Below, piece by piece: positions 34,048 to 42,803 of a DNA stretch of 64,000 nucleotides (position 1 is its first letter; each line of letters starts with the position of its first letter). Position numbers and translations under genes: made by a program. Source of the DNA: Mogibacterium timidum ATCC 33093 (GTDB lineage: Bacteria; Bacillota; Clostridia; Peptostreptococcales; Anaerovoracaceae); the NCBI RefSeq assembly GCF_000525775.1, contig NZ_JALU01000002.1:43938-107937 (forward strand), read 5' to 3'. The notes below the pieces were generated by a model, which saw only the letters and a list, made by a program, of their open reading frames with translations, did no database searches and was not told the DNA's origin.

Positions 34048-34915
34048 AGTAAGAAAAAGCTTCAGAGATGCGGTTGTTGTGGATGATGTTTCGATTAGAA
34101 TGCAATCCGGACTATATGGCCTTTTAGGCTCAAATGGTGCCGGTAAAACGACTTTGATGAGAATGATTTGTACAATTCTGAAACCTACAGAAGGGGCTAT
34201 TTACTATGAAGGTGCAGATGTATTTGAAATGAATGAGAAATATAGAGATATTTTAGGATATTTACCACAGGAATTTGGCTTTTATCCGGAACTTACTGTA
34301 AAAGATTATCTTAAATATATTTCTGCGTTAAAAGGCCTCAGGCAAGCTATCTCAAAGAAACGTATTGATGAGTTGTTGGAACTTACGGGCATGCAAAAAG
34401 ATTCATCAAAAAAAATGAAAGAATTATCGGGAGGAATGAAAAGACGAGTAGGCATTGCACAGTCACTTTTGAATGACCCTAAGATACTTGTATTGGATGA
34501 GCCTACAGCAGGACTTGATCCCATGGAAAGGATACGGTTTAGGAATCTCATAGGTCAACTGTCAAATGACAGAATTGTATTGTTGTCTACACATATTGTT
34601 TCTGATATTGAAGCCATAGCAAAAGAAGTATTTGTGATGAAGGAAGGGCGAATAATTGATCAAGGAACAATTGGCGAATTGTGTAGAAAACTTCCTTGTA
34701 AGGTATGGATATATCGTGAAAAAACAGAAGAAGCGGAGAGCTTTGTTTCCCGTTTCGTAAATCCTATTGGGGCGATCAAGACGGATGGAGAGTATACACA
34801 AGCACGTATTTTGGCAGAAGAAAGACCGGGAGAAAATGCAATATGTGTTGATACCACGCTTGAAGATGTCTTTTTATATCATTTTGGCGAGATTGGTGGT
34901 GGTAGTAATGATTAG
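34028..34915 (+). CDS. ABC transporter ATP-binding protein
   Basis: A 295-residue ATPase of the antibiotic/bacteriocin-exporter (CcmA-like) type. Walker A is GSNGAGKTT, the Q loop GYLPQEFGFY, the signature LSGGMKRRVGIAQ, Walker B ILVLDEPTAGLD, and the H loop LLSTHIVSDIE. A regulatory C-terminal domain of about 85 residues follows. It would power the permease encoded next (overlap of eight bases). Co-transcription with an ECF sigma suggests inducible export or self-protection against an envelope-active compound. That role is inference. Confidence 0.93.
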   Translation: MDLILDRVRKSFRDAVVVDDVSIRMQSGLYGLLGSNGAGKTTLMRMICTILKPTEGAIYYEGADVFEMNEKYRDILGYLPQEFGFYPELTVKDYLKYISALKGLRQAISKKRIDELLELTGMQKDSSKKMKELSGGMKRRVGIAQSLLNDPKILVLDEPTAGLDPMERIRFRNLIGQLSNDRIVLLSTHIVSDIEAIAKEVFVMKEGRIIDQGTIGELCRKLPCKVWIYREKTEEAESFVSRFVNPIGAIKTDGEYTQARILAEERPGENAICVDTTLEDVFLYHFGEIGGGSND

Positions 34916-36101
34916 ATGTGAATTCAGCAAATTATTCAGTAGGGGTATTAACAGGATTCTGTTGTTGGCATTGCTTATTATCGCAGTTGCATTTAGTTTC
35001 TTTTCAATATGGAGCGTTAAGTTTGTAGATAAGTATGGAAATGTCCATAATGGTTTATCGGCACCGAGGAAACTTACTGAAGTCAAGTTAAAATATAAAG
35101 GAGCGTTAACCTCTGATATTCTTGCAGAAATAATACAGAAAGATAAAAATCTTAATAAAAAGTATGGGAGTACAATTTCGGATTCTGTATATGCAGTAAA
35201 TGAGCAGGAATACGGTGACATAAAAGATATGATTGTTAGTATTCTTTGCTACGATAAAGATTTTGATGAGTCGGTAATTAATGGATTGGATATTAACAAA
35301 TCAAGGAATATATATTCTATAAGAGAAAAGAATATTGATCACATGATAAAAGAATATGGTGTTCGAGAAGCGAAGAGAAAATATCTGAAGAAGCAGTATC
35401 AAAAAGTGCGTAAGCCTTTTGAATACGCTCCGGCAGAATCATGGAAAACCATGGGTTTATATGCGACAACATATTCGATGATATTGTTAATTGTAATATC
35501 CTTTTTCGCAGCAGGATTATTCTCAGAAGAATTCAGGCTTGGAGCAGATTCGATTTTCTTCAGCACCAAGATGGGTCGAAGCAGAGGAACGAAAATAAAG
35601 ATAGCAACAGGTCTAATTATGGCAACTATAATTTATTGGGGAGCTATGCTCATAATGTCAATCATATCCTTTGGGGTTATGGGGATAAGCGGAGCATCTT
35701 CACCAATCCAAATAGAGGATAGCTATTGTATGTACGCATACACATTTGCACAAAAATATATGATAATGCTGTTATCAGGTTATGTAGGAGTTATGCTTGC
35801 AGTAGTGATAACAATGCTAGTGTCGGCCAAAACCCATTCTCTGGTTTTGGCTATGTGCTTTCCATTATCACTGTTTATATTGTCACCATTTATTGGCAGA
35901 GTGCTTCCATTTAAAAAATTTTTCAATATTACACCGGATCAACTGATAAATGTGTATAACTGTATCAAGTTGCCACTTTTATATCAGTTTGGAGAAACAG
36001 TGGTAATGCAAATACCTATGTTGATGACGATGTATTCTATTATTGCGATTATGATTATGCCGTTTATCTATAGGTCATTTAACAAATATTATGATAAATA
36101 A
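34908..36101 (+). CDS. ABC-2-type transporter permease
   Basis: 398 residues beginning MIRCEFSKLFSRGINRILLL, the usual ABC-2 permease layout: helix 1, a large extracytoplasmic domain of about 165 residues, then five more helices. AAGLFSEEFRLGADSIFFST matches the conserved loop that contacts the ATPase. The start at 34908 overlaps the ATPase stop. The frame continues open upstream, but that part lies within the ATPase gene. No LPXTG or signal sequence is present. It is the last gene of the sigma/ABC operon. Confidence 0.85.
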   Translation: MIRCEFSKLFSRGINRILLLALLIIAVAFSFFSIWSVKFVDKYGNVHNGLSAPRKLTEVKLKYKGALTSDILAEIIQKDKNLNKKYGSTISDSVYAVNEQEYGDIKDMIVSILCYDKDFDESVINGLDINKSRNIYSIREKNIDHMIKEYGVREAKRKYLKKQYQKVRKPFEYAPAESWKTMGLYATTYSMILLIVISFFAAGLFSEEFRLGADSIFFSTKMGRSRGTKIKIATGLIMATIIYWGAMLIMSIISFGVMGISGASSPIQIEDSYCMYAYTFAQKYMIMLLSGYVGVMLAVVITMLVSAKTHSLVLAMCFPLSLFILSPFIGRVLPFKKFFNITPDQLINVYNCIKLPLLYQFGETVVMQIPMLMTMYSIIAIMIMPFIYRSFNKYYDK

Positions 36102-36180
36102 TGATTCTATACAATCAATCTATATATAAACACAGTATGTGAAAAAACTGACGAAGGATCCGATGTGCATAGATCGGTGT

Positions 36181-36765
36181 TTACAGACTGCGTGCAATGC
36201 ATGTCCCTACACAGTCGGAGCCAACACAAGCAGAATTTCCTTCGTCAGTGTCTAGGTGGACTACACTGTCCTCCCCTCCGATTCTAACAATGACATCACC
36301 AAAAACCAGTGCTCTTTTACATCCTGTATCAATCGATAATTCTACTATTTGGTTTTGTTCTACACCAAACTTGGCAGCATCATCTTCTGAAAGATGGACA
36401 TGACGTTGAGCGATAATACAACCATGATCTACTTCGATTTCTGTGCCGTCAGCAGAGACAATCTTGATTCCGGGTGTTCCGGCGAGATCTCCCGACATTC
36501 TTATTGGTGCATTTACTCCTATTAAACGAGCATCTGTAGCAGCAAGTTCAATCTGTGTTTCTTTTCTAGCAGGTCCAAGAATCGCTACTCTATCTATTGC
36601 TCTTTTAGGACCAACAAGGGTTACCCTTTCCTCTGCAACAAAACCACCGGCAATTTCCTTTTTTACTTTAAGCTCATATCCTTTTCCGAAAAGCCTCTCT
36701 ATATCTTCTTGAGAGAGGTGTATGTGACGTGCGCTTACTTCCACACTTACGTTTAAAGTACTCAT
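36181..36765 (-). CDS. pduL: PduL-type phosphate acyltransferase (phosphotransacylase)
   Basis: Exchanges CoA and phosphate on short acyl groups (propanoyl-, acetyl- or butanoyl-CoA to acyl phosphate). The 194-residue protein shows both PduL zinc-site motifs, VSARHIHLSQEDIERLFG near the start and IIAQRHVHLSEDDAAKFG in the second half, plus LGPARKETQIELAATDARLI. There is no encapsulation peptide, so it is a cytosolic form. The start at 36765 has GAGG nine bases upstream. The gene is divergent from butyrate kinase 289 bases away and would supply its acyl-phosphate substrate. Confidence 0.93.
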   Translation of the reverse strand: MSTLNVSVEVSARHIHLSQEDIERLFGKGYELKVKKEIAGGFVAEERVTLVGPKRAIDRVAILGPARKETQIELAATDARLIGVNAPIRMSGDLAGTPGIKIVSADGTEIEVDHGCIIAQRHVHLSEDDAAKFGVEQNQIVELSIDTGCKRALVFGDVIVRIGGEDSVVHLDTDEGNSACVGSDCVGTCIARSL

Positions 36766-36961
36766 TCTGTTCATCCTCTTCTATGCACATTGGAAAATTG
36801 ATGTAATTTAAATAACTTGGGCTTCTGATGTTAAGGATAATGATTTTCTGAATTGATATCAAGAGCAAATTGAAATGGAAAAACCTTTTTATAAATGTAA
36901 TTCAACTTTGAAGTTTTGAAATTTCAACATGTATGCTGTAATTTCTTAATTATAAAATTGA

Positions 36962-36990
36962 TTGACATAGATTAGAAAAACTAATAAAAT
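36962..36990 (+). promoter_or_regulatory. Promoter of the butyrate kinase operon
   Basis: TTGACA and TAAAAT are separated by exactly 17 bases, ending 63 bases before the buk start codon. This is close to the sigma-A consensus. Confidence 0.8.
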
Positions 36991-37053
36991 ACTTATAAAA
37001 TAGAACATAGTTCTGATTAATAGAACAAGGACTGAACAACTAGGAGAACGTAT

Positions 37054-38112
37054 ATGAAGTTGCTAATTATAAATCCTGGTGGGACAAGCACTAAGATTGC
37101 AGTTTATGAAGATGATAAAGAAATTTTTAAAAAAACAGTTATTCATTCTGCGGATGATTTGGGTATTTTCCCTCATGTATTTGATGAATATGAATACAGA
37201 AAAAATCTAATCATCGAATCTGTTGAAGAGGCTGGCTTCTCACTAAAAGACCTTGGTTGTGTAGCAGGTAGAGGCGGATTAATGCGCCCTATCGAAGGTG
37301 GTACATATGCGGTAAACGACAAGATGATTGATGATCTTAGACAGGCTAAGTATGGTGAGCATGCATCTAACCTAGGAGCAGTTCTTGCAAAATCTATCGG
37401 TGATGAACTTGGAATTCCTTCGTTTGTTGTTGACCCCGTTTCCGTGGATGAAATGATGGATAAGGCGAGGATTGCGGGAATTAAAGAGTTAGAGAGACCG
37501 AGTTGGTTTCATGCATTGAATCACAAGGCAGTCTCTAGATTCGTTGCAAATAAACTGGGAAAGAAATACGAAGAATGTAATTTTATCGTTGCACACTTAG
37601 GCTCCGGTATTTCGATAGTTGCACATAACCACGGGAAGATGGTAGATGGTAGTGGCGGAAGAACGAACGGCCCGTTCTCCCCTGAGAGAAGTGGCGGACT
37701 TCCATCTTATCCGCTTATCAAGCTATGCTACTCTGGTGACTACACCTACGAGGAGATGGTTAAAAAAGTTAGTACATCTGGAGGTATTTATGATTATCTA
37801 GGTACTAAGGATCTTCTAGAAATCGAAAAGCGCATTGAGAACGGTGATACAGAAGCGAAGCTGATATACGATGCATTTGCATATTTTGTTGCGAGAGAGA
37901 TAAGTTCTTACGTTCCGGCTTTCTCAGAGCCAATTGATAGAATTATCATCACTGGCGGAATCGCACATTCCGATTACATTACAGGCGAAGTGTCCAAGAT
38001 GACGAAAGCAATCGCTCCTACAGAAGTAGTAGCAGGCGAGTTCGAGATGATAGCTTTGGCGTTAGGTGCACTCAGGGTGCTTAACGGCGAAGAGGATGTA
38101 AAGATATACTAA
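37054..38112 (+). CDS. buk: Butyrate kinase
   Basis: Converts butanoyl phosphate (or a branched acyl phosphate) and ADP to the acid and ATP. The 352-residue ASKHA-fold protein shows the N-terminal phosphate loop LLIINPGGTSTKIAVYEDD, the central FIVAHLGSGISIVAHNHGK, the GGRTNGPFSPERSGGLP segment typical of butyrate rather than acetate kinases, and RIIITGGIAHSDYI. AGGAG precedes the ATG. It appears first in an operon with the aminotransferase and MFS genes. Confidence 0.95.
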   Translation: MKLLIINPGGTSTKIAVYEDDKEIFKKTVIHSADDLGIFPHVFDEYEYRKNLIIESVEEAGFSLKDLGCVAGRGGLMRPIEGGTYAVNDKMIDDLRQAKYGEHASNLGAVLAKSIGDELGIPSFVVDPVSVDEMMDKARIAGIKELERPSWFHALNHKAVSRFVANKLGKKYEECNFIVAHLGSGISIVAHNHGKMVDGSGGRTNGPFSPERSGGLPSYPLIKLCYSGDYTYEEMVKKVSTSGGIYDYLGTKDLLEIEKRIENGDTEAKLIYDAFAYFVAREISSYVPAFSEPIDRIIITGGIAHSDYITGEVSKMTKAIAPTEVVAGEFEMIALALGALRVLNGEEDVKIY

Positions 38113-38151
38113 CGTATATTGAACTGATTAATGAATAAGGGGAGGTTAAAA

Positions 38152-39333
38152 ATGAAATTTTCTATTCGTATGGATCGTATAAAAGCATCCGGTATTCGTG
38201 CTGTTCAGAAAAGGATTGCAGGTAATGATAATATCATATCTTTTGCTGCAGGATTGCCTGATCCGGCACTATATCCTTTAGAGGATTTAAAAGCTGCCAC
38301 GGATGAAATGATTGAAATGGAGGGAATTAGAGCCTTTTCATATGGACTTACAAAAGGTAATGGGGAACTTCTTGAGTTTATCGTTGATAGAATGAATAGG
38401 AAAGAAAACGTAAAGTGCACAAAAGATAATATATGTGTGCTTAGTGGATCGCAGCAAGGTATTGGTCTTGCAGGGTTGATGTTTATCGATGAAGGTGATG
38501 TTGTAATTACAGAGAATCCAAGTTATCTGGGAGCGATTAACGCATTTAGACCTTATGGTGCTGAATTTGCAGGGGTTGATACTGATGATGACGGCATAGT
38601 TATTGAGCACCTGGAAGAAGTGCTTAATAACACACCTGAGGCGAAATTGATGTATGTAATCCCAAATTTTCAGAACCCAACTGGTAAGGCATGGACTCTG
38701 GAACGTAGACAGAAATTTATGGAAGTTGTTTCTAAACATGACGTGGTAGTAATCGAGGATAATCCTTACGGAGAAATAAGGTTTAGAAATGAACAATTAC
38801 CTGATCTTAAGTCATTAGATAAAAAGGGTCAGGTAGTGTATCTGGGATCATTTTCAAAGATTCTAAGCCCGGGAATGCGTGTAGCTTGGATGTGTGCTGA
38901 ACCAAAGGTTGCATCTATGGCAGAAGAACTAAAAGAAACTAATGATTTACAGAGCCCTGAGATTACACAGATGATAGTTGCATATTACATGAAGATGTTT
39001 GATTTAGAGGAACACATCAGGGAAATACAGGAGACATATAAGCACAGAGCTGATCTGATGATCAAGATGATTGAACGGTATTTTCCAAAAGAAATAAAAT
39101 ACACAAAACCGGATGGAGGAATGTTCTTGTGGCTAGAGCTTCCTGAAGGGCTTGACAGTGACAAAATTTTGGATGATGCAGTAAATGCTGGAGTCGCTTA
39201 TATCCCAGGGGAATCTTTTTTTGCTCATGAAGGAGTTAAAAACACTGTTAGAATGAACTTTACTATGGTAAATGATGATCAAATTCGTGAGGGTATTAAA
39301 ATTCTTGGAGAAGTATTTAAAAAATATATATAA
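38152..39333 (+). CDS. PLP-dependent class I/II aminotransferase
   Basis: A 393-residue fold-type I aminotransferase resembling the LysN / MocR-type catalytic domain. It shows ISFAAGLPDPALYPLEDLK, GSQQGIGLAGLMFIDEGD, IPNFQNPTGKAWTLERRQ, EDNPYGEIRF, the PLP lysine in GSFSKILSPGMRVAW, and the carboxylate-binding arginine in NTVRMNFTMV. There is no N-terminal DNA-binding domain. The substrate is unassigned; 2-aminoadipate, branched-chain or aromatic amino acids are all possible. GGAGG lies six bases before the start at 38152. Its place between buk and a carrier suggests amino-acid fermentation. Confidence 0.88.
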   Translation: MKFSIRMDRIKASGIRAVQKRIAGNDNIISFAAGLPDPALYPLEDLKAATDEMIEMEGIRAFSYGLTKGNGELLEFIVDRMNRKENVKCTKDNICVLSGSQQGIGLAGLMFIDEGDVVITENPSYLGAINAFRPYGAEFAGVDTDDDGIVIEHLEEVLNNTPEAKLMYVIPNFQNPTGKAWTLERRQKFMEVVSKHDVVVIEDNPYGEIRFRNEQLPDLKSLDKKGQVVYLGSFSKILSPGMRVAWMCAEPKVASMAEELKETNDLQSPEITQMIVAYYMKMFDLEEHIREIQETYKHRADLMIKMIERYFPKEIKYTKPDGGMFLWLELPEGLDSDKILDDAVNAGVAYIPGESFFAHEGVKNTVRMNFTMVNDDQIREGIKILGEVFKKYI

Positions 39334-39377
39334 AGTGGTTAGAGAAAAAATTCTATTTATTGAATTTGGAGGGATTT

Positions 39378-40652
39378 ATGAAAAGTAAATTCAAGCTTGT
39401 CCTTACAATACTTGTAATGGGAGGATGTTGGTCCGTTGTATATCTAGTACCTTACCTACAATATACTTGGTATGATCCATTTAAAGAATTCATAGGTGGA
39501 ACCAATACAAAGTTGGGGCTATTGATTACAATTTACGGATTTGGAAACGTTTTTGGAGCACCTGTCGGAGGATGGCTATCGGATAGATTCAACTACAAGA
39601 CAATTTATGTTTTGTCGGTATTTTTGAACGGCGTATTCGCTATTTTATTCCTTCTACATCCTACATACGGATTTGCAATTTTGATGTGGATAGGTTTTGC
39701 GTTTGCAAGCTTGTTCTTGAACTATCCGGCACATATCAAGATTATAAGAAATTTAGCTAGTGATGAAAATCAAGGGAAAATCTTTGGTTTTAATGAGACT
39801 TCGATTGGCCTGTTCAACATAATCATCAGCTCCGCAATGATGCTGGCGTTTACAAAGTTTGCAGTTAGTGTCGGAGGAATAAGAGCTGCCGTTATATGCA
39901 ATGCAGTTATATCGTTTGTGCTCACTATACTTGCTTTCTTTGTTTTAGAGAGTCCCTCAAGGAAAGCTGTTAGAGAGAAACTGGCTGCTGAATCCAAGGA
40001 AAAGTCAAACTTCTTTAAGGACTTTGGTTCTATAGCTAAGCAACCTGCGACATGGCTAGTTGCTATTAGTATTTTTGCAGTATATTCGTTTATGTCTACA
40101 TTGACATATTTCACTCCATATTTTACTCAGGTGATGGGTGTTACAGTGACGTTAACCGGATGGGCTGCCATTGCCAGACAGTATGGAATGCAGCTTGTAG
40201 GAGCACCTATAGGAGGAATTGCGACTGATAAGGTAAAGTCGCCGGCAAAGGTTTTGATACTAGTATATATTGTTGGAATCATAGGATTGGTATATATGCT
40301 AGTTCCTAAAACCAGCGTAACTGTAGCAACAGTGTTAGTGGTTACATTGGTACTGTCATTCTTCGTATATATCGGAAGAGGTGCATACTATGCAACACTT
40401 ACAGAATCAGGAGTACCAAGAGCATTGAGTGCGTCTACAATAGGCGTTGCTGCTGCTGTAGGTTTCTCGCCCGACCTGTTCCAGTTTACGTTATTCGGGT
40501 ACTGGATGGATAACTGTGGGAAAACAGCATTTACATATATGTTTGTATATCAGATTATAGTTTTAATTGCCGGCATATTTGCTTCAATTGGTATTCTTAA
40601 ATTAAAGAAAAAGAATGCTCAAGCACATAATTCGAATGTGGAGACCCTATAG
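39378..40652 (+). CDS. Major facilitator superfamily transporter
   Basis: A 424-residue MFS protein with 12 predicted helices. The loop 2-3 signature appears as GAPVGGWLSDRFNYKTIY and an equivalent in the second half as GAPIGGIATDKVKSPAK. The start at 39378 follows GGAGG by five bases. The substrate is not determinable. From the context of buk and an aminotransferase, uptake of the fermented amino acid or export of the acid product is likely. A perfect 14-bp terminator follows. Confidence 0.88.
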   Translation: MKSKFKLVLTILVMGGCWSVVYLVPYLQYTWYDPFKEFIGGTNTKLGLLITIYGFGNVFGAPVGGWLSDRFNYKTIYVLSVFLNGVFAILFLLHPTYGFAILMWIGFAFASLFLNYPAHIKIIRNLASDENQGKIFGFNETSIGLFNIIISSAMMLAFTKFAVSVGGIRAAVICNAVISFVLTILAFFVLESPSRKAVREKLAAESKEKSNFFKDFGSIAKQPATWLVAISIFAVYSFMSTLTYFTPYFTQVMGVTVTLTGWAAIARQYGMQLVGAPIGGIATDKVKSPAKVLILVYIVGIIGLVYMLVPKTSVTVATVLVVTLVLSFFVYIGRGAYYATLTESGVPRALSASTIGVAAAVGFSPDLFQFTLFGYWMDNCGKTAFTYMFVYQIIVLIAGIFASIGILKLKKKNAQAHNSNVETL

Positions 40653-40733
40653 TATAAGGTTGTCTGATGCGATTTGGTGTTTTGGATACAAATCATATAA
40701 AATTCCATAATTGCGGCAGGACACCTGAATAAG

Positions 40734-40777
40734 AATAAAGGGAAGACATGGTTTTATAAATCAGTCTTCCCTTTATT
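40734..40777. terminator. Terminator after the buk operon
   Basis: A perfect 14-bp stem (AATAAAGGGAAGAC with GTCTTCCCTTTATT) is followed by TTG on the plus strand and by a TCTTATTC run on the minus strand. It serves the MFS gene. The remaining gap up to 40964 contains no gene. Confidence 0.85.
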
Positions 40778-40964
40778 TTGCAAAGATTTAGACTATTCAA
40801 TTATGTTGGGTTGTTAAGAGATAATTTTGAATAGTGTTATATGATTTAAGATTGAATAGTGGATTGATAGCGGGTATATTAGCCTAAGCTAGATATGATT
40901 AACCGATACTAAAAGGGTGAAAAATAAACCTATTGTGTGATATCTTCTATGGCTTAAAGAGTGG

Positions 40965-42053
40965 TTACAGTCTTTGGTCTCCTGTTTTAACCCAGCCAGC
41001 GCGTTTAACAGCCTTGTGGAATAGTATAGTTAGAACTGCTGGTAGGACAACGGATATAAGTATTAGTCCAAGCCAATCCATAGAAGTGATACCTGCCTTT
41101 GCTCCCTTTGCGATATCAGCAACCCAACCGGAATAAACGCCCAAAGGACCAACAAGTCCACATGTACCCATACCACTTGCGATAGCAGGACCATTCATCT
41201 TGAGGTGGAATATGCAGGTTGCGATAGGACCTGTGATTGCAGAGGTGAGAGTAGGAGCTATCCAAATTTTAGGGTTTCTTACAATATTGCCCATCTGAAG
41301 CATCGATGTGCCTATTCCTTGTGATACTAGTCCGCCAACACCGTTATCTTCGTATGATGCAACTGCGAAACCAACCATCTGTGCGCAGCAACCAGCAAGA
41401 GCCGCGCCACCAGCAAGGCCTGTTAGACCGAGAGCTGCGCATATAGCTGCGGATGAAATAGGAAGAGTTAGTGCTATTCCAACAACGACTGCTACTATGA
41501 TACCCATCAGTAGTGGCTGGAGTTCTGTAGCCCACATGATGATATCTCCCATCTTCATTGCTGCGTTGCCTAATGCTGGAGCGATGAACCAGGATAAAGC
41601 AATTCCTATACCTATAGTTACACTGGGTGTAACTAATATATCAATCTTTGTCTCCTTGGATATAGCCTTTCCGCATTCAGCAGCGATAATAGCTACAAAT
41701 AGCACTGCTAGAGGACCACCGGCGCCTCCAAGTGCATTTGAAGCAAATCCGACAGTGATAAGTGAAAACAGAACTAGCGGAGGAGCAGCGAGCGCATATC
41801 CAATCGCGCATGCCATTGCAGGCCCTCCCATAGCCATCGCGAGTCCACCCACAGTGTATTTGATGCCACCGATAGTAGCTACTGTCTGCGACAAGGCAGT
41901 GATATGAAGTTGCACCCCTATGGTGTTGATGATTGTTCCGATAAGAAGCGAACAGAAAAGCCCTTGGGCCATGGCACCGAGGGCGTCAATTCCATATCTC
42001 TTTCCGGAGATGATTATGTCTTTGCGTTTTAGAAATGATGTGAAACTAGCCAT
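40965..42053 (-). CDS. PTS EIIC-like (PTS_EIIC_2) membrane transporter
   Basis: A 362-residue protein of the PTS_EIIC_2 (PF13303) type, very rich in Gly, Ala and Ile, with about nine or ten helices. Typical stretches are GKRYGIDALGAMAQGLFCSL at the N-terminus, MNGPAIASGMGTCGLVGPLG and a short basic tail. No EIIA or EIIB partner is encoded nearby, so phosphotransfer coupling is doubtful. GGAGG precedes the ATG, and a perfect 30-bp palindrome, the likely NiaR operator, lies 16 bases upstream of the start. With niaR next door this points to uptake of a niacin-related compound (inference). Confidence 0.8.
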   Translation of the reverse strand: MASFTSFLKRKDIIISGKRYGIDALGAMAQGLFCSLLIGTIINTIGVQLHITALSQTVATIGGIKYTVGGLAMAMGGPAMACAIGYALAAPPLVLFSLITVGFASNALGGAGGPLAVLFVAIIAAECGKAISKETKIDILVTPSVTIGIGIALSWFIAPALGNAAMKMGDIIMWATELQPLLMGIIVAVVVGIALTLPISSAAICAALGLTGLAGGAALAGCCAQMVGFAVASYEDNGVGGLVSQGIGTSMLQMGNIVRNPKIWIAPTLTSAITGPIATCIFHLKMNGPAIASGMGTCGLVGPLGVYSGWVADIAKGAKAGITSMDWLGLILISVVLPAVLTILFHKAVKRAGWVKTGDQRL

Positions 42054-42069
42054 TAAAAAGCCTCCTAAC

Positions 42070-42099
42070 TATATACAGGTGTCATGACACCTGTATATA
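42070..42099 (-). promoter_or_regulatory. NiaR operator palindrome
   Basis: A perfect 30-base palindrome centred between 42084 and 42085, with halves reading TATACAGGTGTCA and its complement. It lies between niaR and the EIIC-like gene, next to the latter's ribosome binding site. The half-site ACACCTGTATA resembles published NiaR (YrxA) motifs as I recall them. Confidence 0.8.
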
Positions 42100-42198
42100 C
42101 ATTAAAAGAGGCTGTATAAAAAGTCAATATTAAATTAAAGAAAATGTTATCGGCTACTCCAAAAGTATGCTGTCGTTTGCCAAAAAATATTTTGTCAT

Positions 42199-42711
42199 TT
42201 ACTCGAAGAGTATCCCAATAGAACGGAGCTTTTCCTTGATCAGCTCAAGTGTAGCTTCATCTCGGCAAATAATCGCGTGCAGATGAATGCCATCCGTTAG
42301 CAGAGATAGCGGTGGCGCCTTGCTTTCGTTAACTCTATCTACAAACTCCCTTGCTTCAATCCTGTTAGATATGTGTAGATTGCCGACGAGCTCTCCATAT
42401 ATCGGATGATCCACTGTGACATCTAGTACTGTGCCGCCGCAGTCGACGATGGCATTCAACTCCTCTAGAATCTCAGCTCTATCGTGCTTACACGCAATCT
42501 GGTAGATTGATGCTGCTTCCTGATTCAGAGGCAACACGTATCCACGAGGTGTGGCTGTTATGTCATATCCCTCTGCTCTCAGTATTGCAATGTCGCCGAC
42601 TACAATCTGCCTGCTTACACCGAACTCTCTTGCCAAAGCCGAAGCGCTTACAGGTGAACCTGCAGACTGCAATTTCTGTATTATCTTATCTTTACGCTTA
42701 TCCCTCTGCAT
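42199..42711 (-). CDS. niaR: NiaR-type transcriptional repressor of NAD biosynthesis
   Basis: A 170-residue repressor. The N-terminal winged helix-turn-helix (HTH_11) includes GSPVSASALAREFGVSRQIV and DIAILRAEGYDITATPRGYV. The C-terminal 3H domain contains the conserved histidines in VTVDHPIYGELVGNLHISNR and TDGIHLHAIIC, and is expected to bind metal and nicotinate. It should repress niacin salvage or uptake genes when niacin is plentiful. A half-conserved copy of the operator lies upstream of it, consistent with autoregulation. Confidence 0.92.
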   Translation of the reverse strand: MQRDKRKDKIIQKLQSAGSPVSASALAREFGVSRQIVVGDIAILRAEGYDITATPRGYVLPLNQEAASIYQIACKHDRAEILEELNAIVDCGGTVLDVTVDHPIYGELVGNLHISNRIEAREFVDRVNESKAPPLSLLTDGIHLHAIICRDEATLELIKEKLRSIGILFE

Positions 42712-42761
42712 GTCGAATTCTCCGTATTATTATCATACTAATACACGACTTATAGCCTGAC

Positions 42762-42790
42762 AATATACACTAATAAATCACCTGTATATT
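42762..42790 (-). promoter_or_regulatory. Second, degenerate NiaR-like site upstream of niaR
   Basis: AATATACA and TGTATATT are separated by 13 bases. The right half, CACCTGTATAT, matches the perfect operator at 42070-42099, while the left half matches only its outer part. Confidence 0.5.
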
Positions 42791-42803
42791 ATAGTATGTA
42801 CTA

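Noticed and set aside
34767..34907. N-terminal extension of the ABC permease
   Set aside because: It lies wholly inside the ATPase gene, and translation gives no permease-like sequence; the ATG at 34908 gives a standard N-terminus.
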